Shown here in pieces: positions 1 through 6,633 of a stretch of DNA of 10,165 nucleotides (positions are counted from its first letter, which is position 1; each line of letters opens with the position of its first letter). Origin of the DNA: Chloroflexota bacterium. Lineage in GTDB: Bacteria > Chloroflexota > Chloroflexia > Thermomicrobiales > UBA6265. A program made the translations under genes and the position numbers. The notes beneath the pieces were generated by a model. The model did no database searches. It worked only from the letters and a program-made list of their open reading frames with translations, and was not told the origin of the DNA. The stretch is taken from contig JAEVYR010000332.1 of NCBI GenBank assembly GCA_023392645.1, forward strand, positions 1 through 10,165, written 5' to 3'.

Positions 1-3
1 ATC

Positions 4-237
4 ATGGACACGACGGGGGCGATCGTCATCCTGCTTTGCGGAGCGCTGATCGCGGCGGGGGTCGTCATGATCCGCCGGTCGCGGCGGCAGCGCGCCCTGG
101 GAGCGATCGCGGTCGTGCTCGGCGTGATCGGCATTCTCGCCTGGGCGACAGCCGAGCTCGGCTCGTCGCCGCCCCCGAACGCCACCCCAACCCACGGCCT
201 GGTCTCGACCGCCGTGCCGACCGAAGACGCTCCCTGA
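4..237 (+). CDS. Small two-helix membrane protein, function unknown (first of a tandem pair)
   Basis: A 77-residue protein that I do not recognise. Two hydrophobic stretches, about residues 5-23 and 32-51, are joined by a very basic loop (RRSRRQR, about 24-30). By the positive-inside rule the loop faces the cytoplasm and both ends face out. The remaining tail, about 52-77, is rich in Pro, Thr and Ser and would lie outside the membrane. The start is the ATG three bases into the window, so its ribosome binding site cannot be seen. The next gene begins 21 bases downstream and encodes a protein of the same length, topology and N-terminal motif (DTTG-x-IVI), so the pair looks like a tandem duplication and probably shares a transcript. 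The real start could lie upstream of the window edge. Confidence 0.6.
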   Translation: MDTTGAIVILLCGALIAAGVVMIRRSRRQRALGAIAVVLGVIGILAWATAELGSSPPPNATPTHGLVSTAVPTEDAP

Positions 238-258
238 TCCGGGGAGCAAAGGACCAGC

Positions 259-480
259 ATGTCAGACACCACCGGAACGATCGTCATCATCGTCGGGATC
301 GCCATCTCGCTCGTCGGGCTCTACCTGCTCTCGCGAACTCGCCGGCAGGCGCTCGGCCTGCTCGTGATTATCGCCGGCTTCACCTTCGCGGGAACGGGGC
401 TGCTGACGCTCGAAGGCACCGTCGAGGAGCGGCCTCCGGTGACCTCGGTCGCCAGCCCCGCCGCCACGCCGGAGCCGTAG
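259..480 (+). CDS. Small two-helix membrane protein, function unknown (second of a tandem pair)
   Basis: A 73-residue protein of unknown function and the apparent paralogue of the gene just upstream. Both open with DTTG followed by a hydrophobic IVI run, and both carry a basic turn containing RRQ and then ALG (here about residues 26-33). Both have a second hydrophobic helix (about 31-50) and end in a short Pro/Thr/Ser/Ala-rich tail. The predicted fold is a helical hairpin with a cytoplasmic basic loop and an outside tail. The ATG is preceded by AAGGA at 249-253 with a 5-base gap, which supports both the start and the reality of the gene. It reads towards the amidohydrolase gene, with a hairpin between them at 517-546. 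Nothing visible ties it to a known pathway. Confidence 0.65.
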   Translation: MSDTTGTIVIIVGIAISLVGLYLLSRTRRQALGLLVIIAGFTFAGTGLLTLEGTVEERPPVTSVASPAATPEP

Positions 481-516
481 GCACCGGCCTCCATGCACGC
501 GCCCGGTCAGCGACAT

Positions 517-546
517 CGGCGAGCCCGCCCACGGAGGGGCTCGCCG
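517..546. terminator. Hairpin between convergent genes, candidate bidirectional terminator
   Basis: A perfect 10-base inverted repeat (CGGCGAGCCC at 517-526 and GGGCTCGCCG at 537-546) with a 10-base loop. It lies between the 3' ends of the small membrane protein gene (480) and the amidohydrolase gene (565), which face each other. The position and stem strength suit transcription termination for both. Neither side has a real T-tract, so it may act as a transcript-stabilising or Rho-assisted hairpin rather than a classical intrinsic terminator. Confidence 0.55.
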
Positions 547-564
547 GCTTGACGCCCTTCGCTG

Positions 565-2181
565 CTACACCACCCAGCGGCCGTCGATCATGACGCGGGA
601 TGGCACCGTCGCCATCAGCGCGTCGGGGTCGACATCGCCCGCGAAGGGATCGCCGTCGAGCACGACGAGATCGGCGAGATACCCCGGCGCGAGGCGCCCG
701 AGCTCATCCTCCCGGCCGATGCCGAACGCCGCGCCGGTGGTGTACAGCGCCAGCGCCTCCTCAGGCGTCAGCACCTCGCCCGGACCGAGCGCGCGCCCCT
801 TGACCGTTTCGCGGGTCAGCGCCGTCGCCATGCCGACCCACGGGTTGTGGTCCGCGACCGGCGTGTCGGACGAGCCGGCCAGCGGCACGCCGGCATCGAG
901 GTAGGTTCGGAACGGCATCATCCGCTCGGCACGCTCCTGACCGAGCGACAGCACATAGCTTTCGCCGAGGGACCGGATGAACGGCGTGCTGATCAGCGCC
1001 GGGATGCGGTGCTTCGCCATGCGCTCGAGCGTGTCGGGCGTCGGCAGGTAGGCGTGGTGGACGCGATGCCGCAGCTCCGGCTTCGGGTTAGCCTCCTGCG
1101 CGTCGGCGAACGCCTTCACGCTAACGCGCTGGGCGTCATCGCCGCAGGTGTGGATGTCCATCGGCCAGCCCTGATCGTGGACCCAGCGCACCCGCTCCGG
1201 CAGCTCATCCTCGGGCACAGCCCAGACGCCGTAGTTGTCCGGCTCGCCGACGTACGGCTCCGACACGCGAGCGGTGCGGTCGCCGATGCCGCCGTCCGGC
1301 AGCAGCTTGACGCCGGCCAGCCGCGCCATCTGGTGGCGAACGGGCCAGCGCTCGCGCATCCCGGCGATGCGTTCTTCCAGCTCCGCCTCCTCGGCCGCCG
1401 GCACGAATCCCCACCCCGCCATCAGCAGATCGGTGCGCACGGACAACACGCCCTCGTCGGCCGCGCGCTGGAAGGCATCGAGATCGCGCGGCTTCAGCCC
1501 CGGCTCGGCGACCGCGATGATGCCCAGCGCGTTGTAGGCGCGACTCGCCCGCCCGATCGCCTCGACCAGCTCCTCCTCGGTCGGCTGCGGCATGGCGAGG
1601 CGCACGAGGTCCTTGGCGCGATCGCGGAACACGCCGGCCGGATACCCGTTTTCCTCGCGATCGAAGCTGCCGGCGTAGTTCATGTCCTCGGGCGGATCGG
1701 GCGTGTGCTCGTCGATCCCGAGCGCCTCGAGCGCGGCGGTATTGACGACCAGCTTGTTCCAGACGCGTTCGAGCACGACCGGGTTGTCCGGCGCGACGGC
1801 GTCGAGATCGTGCCGGTTCGGCATGCGCTGCTCGTCGAGCAGCGATTCGTCCCAGCCCCGGCCGAGGAGCCACGCCCCCGGCCTGGCGGTGGCCGCTGCC
1901 TCGCGCACACGCGCCTGCAGCTCGCCGATGGAGCGCACATCGAAGAGGCTGATTTCGCCGAGCACGAGGCCGGTGGCGAGCAGGTGGTTGTGCGGATCGA
2001 TCAGCCCGGGGATCACCGTGGCGCCGCCGAGGTCGACCACCTCCGCCTCGCCTGCGGCGGACCGCACCGCGTCGTTGGTCCCGACCGCGAGCACCCGACC
2101 GTCGCGTATCGCGACCGCCTCCGCGCGGCCACCGGGCTCTCCCGTCCGTATATTTCCGTTCACAAGAATCGTATCTGTCAC
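565..2181 (-). CDS. YtcJ-like metal-dependent amidohydrolase (Amidohydrolase_3 family)
   Basis: A 538-residue cytoplasmic hydrolase of the amidohydrolase superfamily, YtcJ/N-substituted formamide deformylase (NfdA)-like branch. Full length for the family. An N-terminal beta-sandwich segment (1-58) leads into the metal-binding HxH (H64, H66 within PGLIDPHNH). The family signature WDESLL is at 110-115. K292 in VKLLPDG with RTA at 302-304 is the expected bridging lysine region. H344 (DIHTCGDDA), H375/H376 and D439 (GSSDTPV) complete the usual metal and catalytic set, and the C-terminal GxLAPGYLADLVVLDGDPF-type closing strand is intact. Known members hydrolyse N-formyl, amide or cyclic C-N bonds; the substrate here is not predictable. 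The start is GTG at 2181 with GGAG at complement 2192-2195; the next upstream GTG frame hits a stop at once. It lies 89 bases downstream of the polyamine-type binding protein gene on the same strand, so the product may process what that protein captures. Confidence 0.88.
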   Translation of the reverse strand: MTDTILVNGNIRTGEPGGRAEAVAIRDGRVLAVGTNDAVRSAAGEAEVVDLGGATVIPGLIDPHNHLLATGLVLGEISLFDVRSIGELQARVREAAATARPGAWLLGRGWDESLLDEQRMPNRHDLDAVAPDNPVVLERVWNKLVVNTAALEALGIDEHTPDPPEDMNYAGSFDREENGYPAGVFRDRAKDLVRLAMPQPTEEELVEAIGRASRAYNALGIIAVAEPGLKPRDLDAFQRAADEGVLSVRTDLLMAGWGFVPAAEEAELEERIAGMRERWPVRHQMARLAGVKLLPDGGIGDRTARVSEPYVGEPDNYGVWAVPEDELPERVRWVHDQGWPMDIHTCGDDAQRVSVKAFADAQEANPKPELRHRVHHAYLPTPDTLERMAKHRIPALISTPFIRSLGESYVLSLGQERAERMMPFRTYLDAGVPLAGSSDTPVADHNPWVGMATALTRETVKGRALGPGEVLTPEEALALYTTGAAFGIGREDELGRLAPGYLADLVVLDGDPFAGDVDPDALMATVPSRVMIDGRWVV

Positions 2182-2205
2182 GCGTTCACGTCTCCAGGAG
2201 GTCGC

Positions 2206-2227
2206 GGCCAGTCCGGGTTGGACGGCC
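2206..2227 (-). other. Small hairpin between binding-protein and amidohydrolase genes
   Basis: Inverted repeat GGCC-(A)-GTCC / GGAC-GGCC, eight pairs with one bulged base around a 5-base loop. It sits in the 89-base gap between the binding-protein stop codon (2271-2273) and the amidohydrolase start (2181). There is no T-tract, so it is not a full terminator. Hairpins in this position often stabilise the upstream binding-protein message or lower expression of the downstream gene. That role is inferred from position only. Confidence 0.3.
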
Positions 2228-2270
2228 AGGCGGGATTACCAGCGTGCGTCGCAGATGGCGACACCGGCGC

Positions 2271-3386
2271 TCACGAAAGCGAGACTTCGGTCCAAAGCTC
2301 GTCCATGCGCGTTCGGACCTGAGGATCGATGTCCTCGGTGATTACCACGTTCGCGCCCTCGGATGCGGCGAGTTGCTCGGCGAAGGCCGGATCGACCTCT
2401 GCGAGCGCGGCCTCGTTCACCGTGTCGTAGTTCATCAGCTCCATCTGTCGCGCCGTGATGTCTGCACGGAGCAGGAAGTCGATGAAGCGATGCGCGTTCT
2501 CGGGGTTCTTCGCGGTACCCGGGATCGCGAAGGTGTCAACGAAGGCCAGGCATCCCTCCTCGGGCACGGTCCAGTTCATGGCGCCGCCGGCTGCCATGCC
2601 CATCCGCGCGCGCCCGTCGGAGATCTCCCCGACCAGCACGTCCTCGCTGACGAACATCTCCATGCTGTTCTGGTAATCCGCCCAGTATTTGAGCACCAGC
2701 GCCTTCTGCTCGCGCAGCTTCTCGCCAATCTCGTCCCACTGCGTTGGGTTGAGCGGATCGTCGCCGAGCAGCAGCGCCGTGGTGCCGACACGGGCCTGGC
2801 CCGATTCCTGCATGGTGATCTTGCCCGCGTACTGCTCGTCCCACGTCGCCGACCAGGACGTTGGCGCCTCGCTGAACGTATTGGTGTTGTAGCCCAGGCA
2901 GAACAAGAGACGGGAGTACGGGATGGCATAGGTAGCGCCATCCTGCTGGTACATCTCGCGGGACTGATCGTCGGCGAACAGGTTGGCGATGTTCGGGATC
3001 TGCTCCGGATCGATCTCGTGCAGCAAGTCGGAGCGCATCGCCCGCTGCATCCAGTCGGTGGTGGGAATGAAGAAATCGAACGCCTCGCCCGCGTTCAGCC
3101 GCGCCCACCACTCGGCGTTGGTCGAGTACGCGCCGAGGTTCGTGACCTTGACGCCGGTCTCCTCCTCGAAGATCGGCACGACCTCGTCGAGCCAGGACTG
3201 ATACCACGCATAGATGTGAAGCTCGCCGCCATCCTGGTTGCGGTTGACGTAGAAGCCAGGTGACCCGGTCGACGCCTGCGCGATCGCGGTGGTCAGCGCG
3301 CTCGCGGAGGCCGCGCCAACCGCCGCCGTCTTGAGGAGTGTGCGCCGATCGATACCGACGGATCGCGCCTTGGCAGTGCTCATCAT
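2271..3386 (-). CDS. Tat-exported PotD-like (polyamine-type) ABC transporter solute-binding protein
   Basis: A 371-residue extracytoplasmic solute-binding protein of the spermidine/putrescine PotD/PotF family. The N-terminus is a twin-arginine signal (R14-R15 in DRRTLLK, hydrophobic core about 19-36, likely cleavage after AQA near 38) with no lipobox cysteine. The mature protein begins with the family's ELHIYAWYQSW strand (55-65) and FEEETGVKV (73-81). In the C-terminal lobe, PEEGCLAFVDTFAIPGTAKN (275-294) matches the PotD segment whose Asp binds a ligand amine; D284 is the equivalent, while the adjacent PotD Trp position is F282. The substrate could be a polyamine or another cationic compound. 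The start at 3386 (an ATG-ATG pair) is chosen because the Tat signal begins there and AGGGGG lies 7 bases upstream; the open frame further upstream runs into the promoter region of the divergent gene. No permease or ATPase genes are adjacent, so the protein is an orphan in this window, followed by an amidohydrolase. Confidence 0.88.
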   Translation of the reverse strand: MMSTAKARSVGIDRRTLLKTAAVGAASASALTTAIAQASTGSPGFYVNRNQDGGELHIYAWYQSWLDEVVPIFEEETGVKVTNLGAYSTNAEWWARLNAGEAFDFFIPTTDWMQRAMRSDLLHEIDPEQIPNIANLFADDQSREMYQQDGATYAIPYSRLLFCLGYNTNTFSEAPTSWSATWDEQYAGKITMQESGQARVGTTALLLGDDPLNPTQWDEIGEKLREQKALVLKYWADYQNSMEMFVSEDVLVGEISDGRARMGMAAGGAMNWTVPEEGCLAFVDTFAIPGTAKNPENAHRFIDFLLRADITARQMELMNYDTVNEAALAEVDPAFAEQLAASEGANVVITEDIDPQVRTRMDELWTEVSLS

Positions 3387-3642
3387 GCTGATGCCCCCTG
3401 TGCGTGATTGGGCCCCGCGGAACCTCCGGAGTCGCTGATGGCGGCGCCATCGCCGGACCTGCGTTGCCACGTCCGGGCATCGTAGCAAAGGACCGATAGC
3501 ATGCAATAGCCAACGTGACGCTTGCTGTCGTGCTTCCCGACCCGCCTCGCCGGAGACCTCGCGCGTGGCAATGTTCTGCGCTAGCATCAGGCCGCAGAAG
3601 GGCGAATCGCGCCGCGACCCCAACCACGACAGGATCATCAGC
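3387..3642. promoter_or_regulatory. Divergent intergenic region between binding-protein and Gfo/Idh genes
   Basis: These 256 bases separate two divergent start codons and must hold promoters in both directions. On the minus strand a modest sigma70-like pair is visible: TTGCAT (complement of 3501-3506) and TACGAT (complement of 3479-3484), spaced 16 bases. It would give a leader of roughly 85 bases. That leader contains a nested hairpin: GATGGC/GCCATC around GGC at 3437-3451, inside TCCGG/CCGGA at 3426-3430 and 3453-3457. For the plus strand only a weak TAGCAT at 3582-3587 is seen, without a clear -35. I see no tRNA, known riboswitch pattern or small gene with convincing signals here. Confidence 0.4.
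3394..3399 (-). promoter_or_regulatory. Ribosome binding site fixing the binding-protein start
   Basis: AGGGGG on the minus strand, 7 bases before the first of two adjacent ATG codons (3386 and 3383). Together with the Tat signal that follows, it rejects the reading that extends the protein by 109 residues upstream. Confidence 0.6.
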
Positions 3643-4665
3643 ATGACTGACTCTCGATCGACCATCCGCTGGGGCGTGCTCGGCCCAGGCCGCATCGCCC
3701 GCAAGTTCGCCACCGGTCTCCAGGCCGCGTCCGGCGCGGAGCTGGTCGCCGTCGGCAGCCGCTCCCAGGAGCACGCCGACGCCTTCGGCGACGAGTTCGG
3801 CGTGCCGACGCGCCACGACAGCTACGAGGCGCTCGCTTCCGATCCGGATGTCGACGTCATCTACGTCGCCACGACGCACCCGCAACACATGGCGGCGACG
3901 CTGCTGTGCCTCGACCACGGCAAGGCGGTGCTGTGCGAGAAGCCATTCGCGATGAACCTCGCGCAGGCCGAGCGAATGGTCGCGTCGGCGCGCGAGAAGA
4001 AGCTCTTCCTGATGGAGGCGATGTGGACGCGCTTCCGCCCGGCGATCCGCAAGGCGGTCGAGCTGGTCGATGCCGGCGCGATCGGCCGGCCGGAGCTCCT
4101 TCAGGTCGGTGTCGGCTGGGGGTCGCCCTTCGACCCGGCGAGCCGGCTCTTCGACAAGGCGGCCGGCGGCGGCATCCTGCTCGACGGCGGCATCTACCCG
4201 CTCTCGCTGGCGTCGCACTTCCTCGGCGCGCCGGAGCAGATGGCGTCGCTGGCGCACATGGCGCCGACCGGCGTCGACGACCAGGCCGGCGTGCTGCTCA
4301 GCTACCCCTCCGGCGCGATGGCGAGCATCGTCTTCAGCGCGCGGGTCACCCCCCACGCCATCGCGACGCTGACCGGCACCGAGGGGCGCATCGAGTTCCA
4401 CGAGGACTGGCACAAACCGGAGGGGTTCACCCTGCGCCGCGCGGATGGCAGCACCGAGATCTACGACTTCGCGCTGACGGAGGGCAATGGCTACCAGTAC
4501 GAGGCGATGCACGTGATGGCCTGCCTGCGTGACGGCAAGACGGAGAGCGACGTGATGCCGCTCGACGAGACACTGGCGCTTATGAAGACGCTCGACGCGA
4601 TCCGCGCGCAGTGGGGCCTCGCCTACGACGCGGATACGGACGACGCCACCACGACGACGGGATAG
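3643..4665 (+). CDS. Gfo/Idh/MocA-family NAD(P)-dependent dehydrogenase, dihydrodiol dehydrogenase-like
   Basis: A 340-residue cytoplasmic oxidoreductase of normal family length. The N-terminal Rossmann domain has the nucleotide loop GPGRIA (14-19) after strand IRWGVL, the ATTHPQH segment at 77-83, and the family EKP motif at 99-101, whose lysine K100 is usually catalytic. The C-terminal alpha/beta domain contains MEAMWTRF (124-131) and LDGGIYPL (180-187). These are typical of the branch related to dimeric dihydrodiol dehydrogenase and glucose-fructose oxidoreductase-like enzymes, with Tyr185 where many relatives carry the catalytic His. Likely substrates are sugars, polyols or related hydroxyl/keto compounds; the exact one cannot be read. 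The ATG at 3643 is preferred over one at 3565 because AGGA (3631-3634) precedes it by 8 bases and the Rossmann strand follows within 10 residues. An aldo/keto reductase gene follows on the same strand. Confidence 0.88.
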   Translation: MTDSRSTIRWGVLGPGRIARKFATGLQAASGAELVAVGSRSQEHADAFGDEFGVPTRHDSYEALASDPDVDVIYVATTHPQHMAATLLCLDHGKAVLCEKPFAMNLAQAERMVASAREKKLFLMEAMWTRFRPAIRKAVELVDAGAIGRPELLQVGVGWGSPFDPASRLFDKAAGGGILLDGGIYPLSLASHFLGAPEQMASLAHMAPTGVDDQAGVLLSYPSGAMASIVFSARVTPHAIATLTGTEGRIEFHEDWHKPEGFTLRRADGSTEIYDFALTEGNGYQYEAMHVMACLRDGKTESDVMPLDETLALMKTLDAIRAQWGLAYDADTDDATTTTG

Positions 4666-4688
4666 AGCGGCGGCCGGCAACAGTCAAT

Positions 4689-4721
4689 GTGTCATTTCGA
4701 GCGTCGCACTCCAGATGACAC
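4689..4721. repeat. Imperfect 33-base palindrome between dehydrogenase and AKR genes
   Basis: Arms GTGTCATTTCGAG (4689-4701) and CTCCAGATGACAC (4709-4721) match at 11 of 13 positions, including the perfect outer 7 bases, around a 7-base loop. In RNA one of the two differences is a G-U pair, so a long stem would form. There is no downstream T-tract. The TGTCAT-TTCGAGCG core resembles short intergenic palindromic repeats found in many copies in some bacterial genomes; only one copy is visible here, so that link is from memory. It could otherwise be a processing or attenuation hairpin between the two genes. Confidence 0.45.
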
Positions 4722-4772
4722 GGTTGGTTGCTGGTGACGCTGTTTCCTCACCTCTCACCCAAGGATTGCCCC

Positions 4773-5747
4773 ATGGACTACGCAAATCTCGACGGCATCC
4801 CGGCGAAGCTCTCCCGGATCGTGCAGGGCACCGTGATGATCTCGCCCGACGACCAGGACGCCGCCAATACCCTGCTCGACGGGGTGTACGAGCACGGCGG
4901 CCGCACATTCGACACCGCGCACGGCTACGGCGGAGGCAAATGCGAGCGCGCGCTCGGCGCCTGGATGGCCAGCCGGGGTGTCCGGGACGACCTCGTCATC
5001 CTCGGCAAGGGCGCGCACCCGTACGACGGCCGCAAGCGCGTCACCCCGGAGGACATCACCAGCGACCTGCACGAGTCGCTGGAGCGCATGGGCATCGACG
5101 TGATCGACCTCTACGTGCTGCATCGCGACGATCCCGACCTGCCGGTCGGACCGATCGTGGAGATCCTCAACGAGCACCAACGCGCCGGGAAGATCCGCCA
5201 GTTCGGTGGCTCCAACTGGACCACGGCGCGGATCGGCGAGGCGAACCAGTACGCCGCCGAGCACGGCCTGAACCCATTCACGGTCAGCAGCCCGAACTAC
5301 AGCCTTGCCCAGCAGGCGGTGCCGCCGTGGGAGGGGTGCATCAGCATCAGCGGCGAGCCAGGCGCCTCGGAACGGGCATGGTACATCGCGCAGGGGATGC
5401 CGGTGATTCCATGGTCGAGCCTTGCTGGCGGGTTCTTCTCCGGCCGGTTCGACCGCGACAACCTCGACACCTTCACCGAGTATCTCGACAAGCTGGCGGT
5501 GAGCTCGTACTGCTTCGAGGAGAACTTCAAGCGGCTGGATCGAGTCAAGGCGGCCGCTGACCACTATGGCGCGTCGATTCCGCAGGTGGCGATGGCGTGG
5601 GTGCTGGACGGGCCGATGAATACCTTCCCGATCACCGGCAGCCGCACACCCGATGAGTTCGCGACCAACGCCGCGGCGCTCGACCTGAAGCTGACGCCGC
5701 GGGAGGTCGCCTGGATCGACCTGCAAACCGACGAGCGGCCCTGGTAG
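4773..5747 (+). CDS. Aldo/keto reductase
   Basis: A 324-residue NADPH-dependent carbonyl reductase (or alcohol dehydrogenase) with the complete AKR (beta/alpha)8 signature set. The catalytic tetrad is D47 and Y52 (FDTAHGYG), K79 (LGKGAH) and H117 (LYVLHRDD). The cofactor-binding GGSNW follows the sixth strand region, and the C-terminal PITGSRTPDEFATN plus LTPREVAWID match the NADPH-holding segment. The stretch around PPWEGCISISGEPGASERAWY is an extra loop after SPNYSLAQQ, seen in some bacterial AKRs acting on sugar-like or aromatic aldehydes. The start is ATG 4773, with AAGGA at 4761-4765 and a 7-base gap; an in-frame TTG 15 codons earlier has no such site. It lies 107 bases after the Gfo/Idh dehydrogenase gene and ends before a strong terminator. 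The two enzymes may share a pathway; the substrate is unknown. Confidence 0.9.
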   Translation: MDYANLDGIPAKLSRIVQGTVMISPDDQDAANTLLDGVYEHGGRTFDTAHGYGGGKCERALGAWMASRGVRDDLVILGKGAHPYDGRKRVTPEDITSDLHESLERMGIDVIDLYVLHRDDPDLPVGPIVEILNEHQRAGKIRQFGGSNWTTARIGEANQYAAEHGLNPFTVSSPNYSLAQQAVPPWEGCISISGEPGASERAWYIAQGMPVIPWSSLAGGFFSGRFDRDNLDTFTEYLDKLAVSSYCFEENFKRLDRVKAAADHYGASIPQVAMAWVLDGPMNTFPITGSRTPDEFATNAAALDLKLTPREVAWIDLQTDERPW

Positions 5748-5800
5748 GGCGTGGAGCGGTAGCAGTCGATCGAGCGGGAGGGAACTAGCCCTTCGCATCC

Positions 5801-5830
5801 GGGCCGGACTTGTTCCGGCCCTGTTTCGTC
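5801..5830 (+). terminator. Intrinsic terminator after the aldo/keto reductase gene
   Basis: Perfect 8-base stem GGGCCGGA (5801-5808) and TCCGGCCC (5814-5821) with a 5-base loop CTTGT, followed by TGTTTCGTC. The stem is GC-rich and the trailing sequence is T-rich for this genome. It begins 53 bases after the aldo/keto reductase stop codon, and separates that gene from the K+ uptake operon. Confidence 0.72.
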
Positions 5831-5864
5831 GTGGTCCCGGCGGCAATGCCCGACGGTCATCCGT

Positions 5865-5870
5865 GTACAA
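5865..5870 (+). promoter_or_regulatory. Candidate -10 element of the K+ uptake operon
   Basis: TACAAT, five of six matches to the sigma70 -10 consensus, in an otherwise GC-rich gap just after the terminator at 5801-5830. No good -35 hexamer is found 16-18 bases upstream, so it is tentative. If used, transcription would begin near 5877, downstream of the GTG at 5863. That would exclude the longer reading of the ktrA-like gene. Confidence 0.35.
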
Positions 5871-5899
5871 TCGGCGGGATACGATCGTTCAGGACCACG

Positions 5900-5904
5900 A
5901 AGGA
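5900..5904 (+). promoter_or_regulatory. Ribosome binding site supporting the GTG start of the ktrA-like gene
   Basis: AAGGA nine bases upstream of the GTG at 5914. It is the best Shine-Dalgarno match near the 5' end of this frame. It favours 5914 over the GTG at 5863, which overlaps the candidate -10, and over a GTG at 5953 just before the Rossmann strand. Confidence 0.5.
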
Positions 5905-5913
5905 CGCGCGAGG

Positions 5914-6624
5914 GTGGGTGATTCGAAACGCCGCGGTGGCGAGCTGGAGCGTGTGACCGTAATCGGGCTCGGGCGCTTCGGCTCCAGCATGGTTCGGCAT
6001 CTCTACGAAATCGGCTACGACGTCATCGCGATCGACATCAGCCAGGATCGTGTCGACGCGGTCCAGCGCGACGCCCTGTTGGCCGTCCGCGCCGATGGCA
6101 CCGACGAAGAGGCCCTCACCGATCTCGAGGTCGATCAATCCGACGTCGCCATCGTCGCCCAGGGGGAGAACCTCGAGGCGAGCGTGCTGACCACGCTCAT
6201 GCTCAAGCGCATCGGCGTGCCGTGGGTGATCTCCAAGGCCAAAACCGACCTGCACGGCGAGCTGCTGGCCAAGGTCGGCGCCGACCAGGTGGTCTTTCCC
6301 GAGAAGGACGCCGGCCGGCGGCTCGCCCACTCGCTCGGGGCGCGCGTGGTCAGCGACTACATCTCGCTGTCAGTCAACGCCGGCATCGCCAAGCTCAAGG
6401 CGCCCGACCGCTTCGTCGGCATCGCCGTCGGCGATCTCGTCGGTTATCGCTCGCAGACGATCAACGTGCTCGTGATCCGGCGCGGCACCAACCTGATCAA
6501 TCTCCCCTCGTACCAGGAAGTCATCCAGGACGGCGACGAGCTGGTCGTCGTCGGCGCGGACAAGGCGATCCAGGCGTTCGTCTCGTCCGAGCCTGTGCCG
6601 CGCGACACCGAGACCGAGGGCTGA
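5914..6624 (+). CDS. ktrA: KtrA/TrkA-type K+ transporter regulatory subunit (RCK protein)
   Basis: A 236-residue cytoplasmic RCK-domain protein that gates the partner K+ channel subunit. The N-terminal Rossmann domain (14-130) starts with VTVIGLGRFG, glycines G18, G20 and G23, and the acidic residue D41 that ends strand 2 and normally contacts the nucleotide ribose (ATP/ADP or NAD). ADGTDEEAL (60-68) and VVFPEKDAGRRLA (126-138) are KtrA hallmarks. The C-terminal RCK_C domain (about 145-222) ends with DGDELVVVGADKAIQAF; this domain binds cyclic di-AMP in some Ktr proteins, which cannot be shown here. A single RCK unit and this length match KtrA rather than the two-unit TrkA. The start at GTG 5914 is the best guess from AAGGA at 5900-5904; GTG 5863 or 5953 remain possible. 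The KtrB-like channel gene begins 9 bases after the stop, so the two form an operon. Confidence 0.88.
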   Translation: MGDSKRRGGELERVTVIGLGRFGSSMVRHLYEIGYDVIAIDISQDRVDAVQRDALLAVRADGTDEEALTDLEVDQSDVAIVAQGENLEASVLTTLMLKRIGVPWVISKAKTDLHGELLAKVGADQVVFPEKDAGRRLAHSLGARVVSDYISLSVNAGIAKLKAPDRFVGIAVGDLVGYRSQTINVLVIRRGTNLINLPSYQEVIQDGDELVVVGADKAIQAFVSSEPVPRDTETEG

Positions 6625-6633
6625 CCGGCCGCC

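Noticed and set aside
36..593. A 185-codon plus-strand frame overlapping both small membrane protein genes
   Set aside because: Its translation is Arg/His/Asp-rich with no helices, while the two overlapping frames give clean two-helix proteins and the second has a good ribosome binding site.
847..2322. A 491-codon plus-strand open frame antisense to the amidohydrolase
   Set aside because: The opposite strand encodes an amidohydrolase with every expected motif; this translation is Arg/His/Val-rich and matches no family I know.
3387..3713. A 109-residue N-terminal extension of the binding protein
   Set aside because: The Tat signal and ribosome binding site place the start at 3386. The extension would span the promoter region and overlap the first codons of the divergent dehydrogenase gene.
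2536..4680. A 714-codon minus-strand open frame opposite the Gfo/Idh gene and overlapping the binding-protein gene out of frame
   Set aside because: No domain is visible, and it overlaps two genes with intact family motifs. It would also read through the divergent promoter region.
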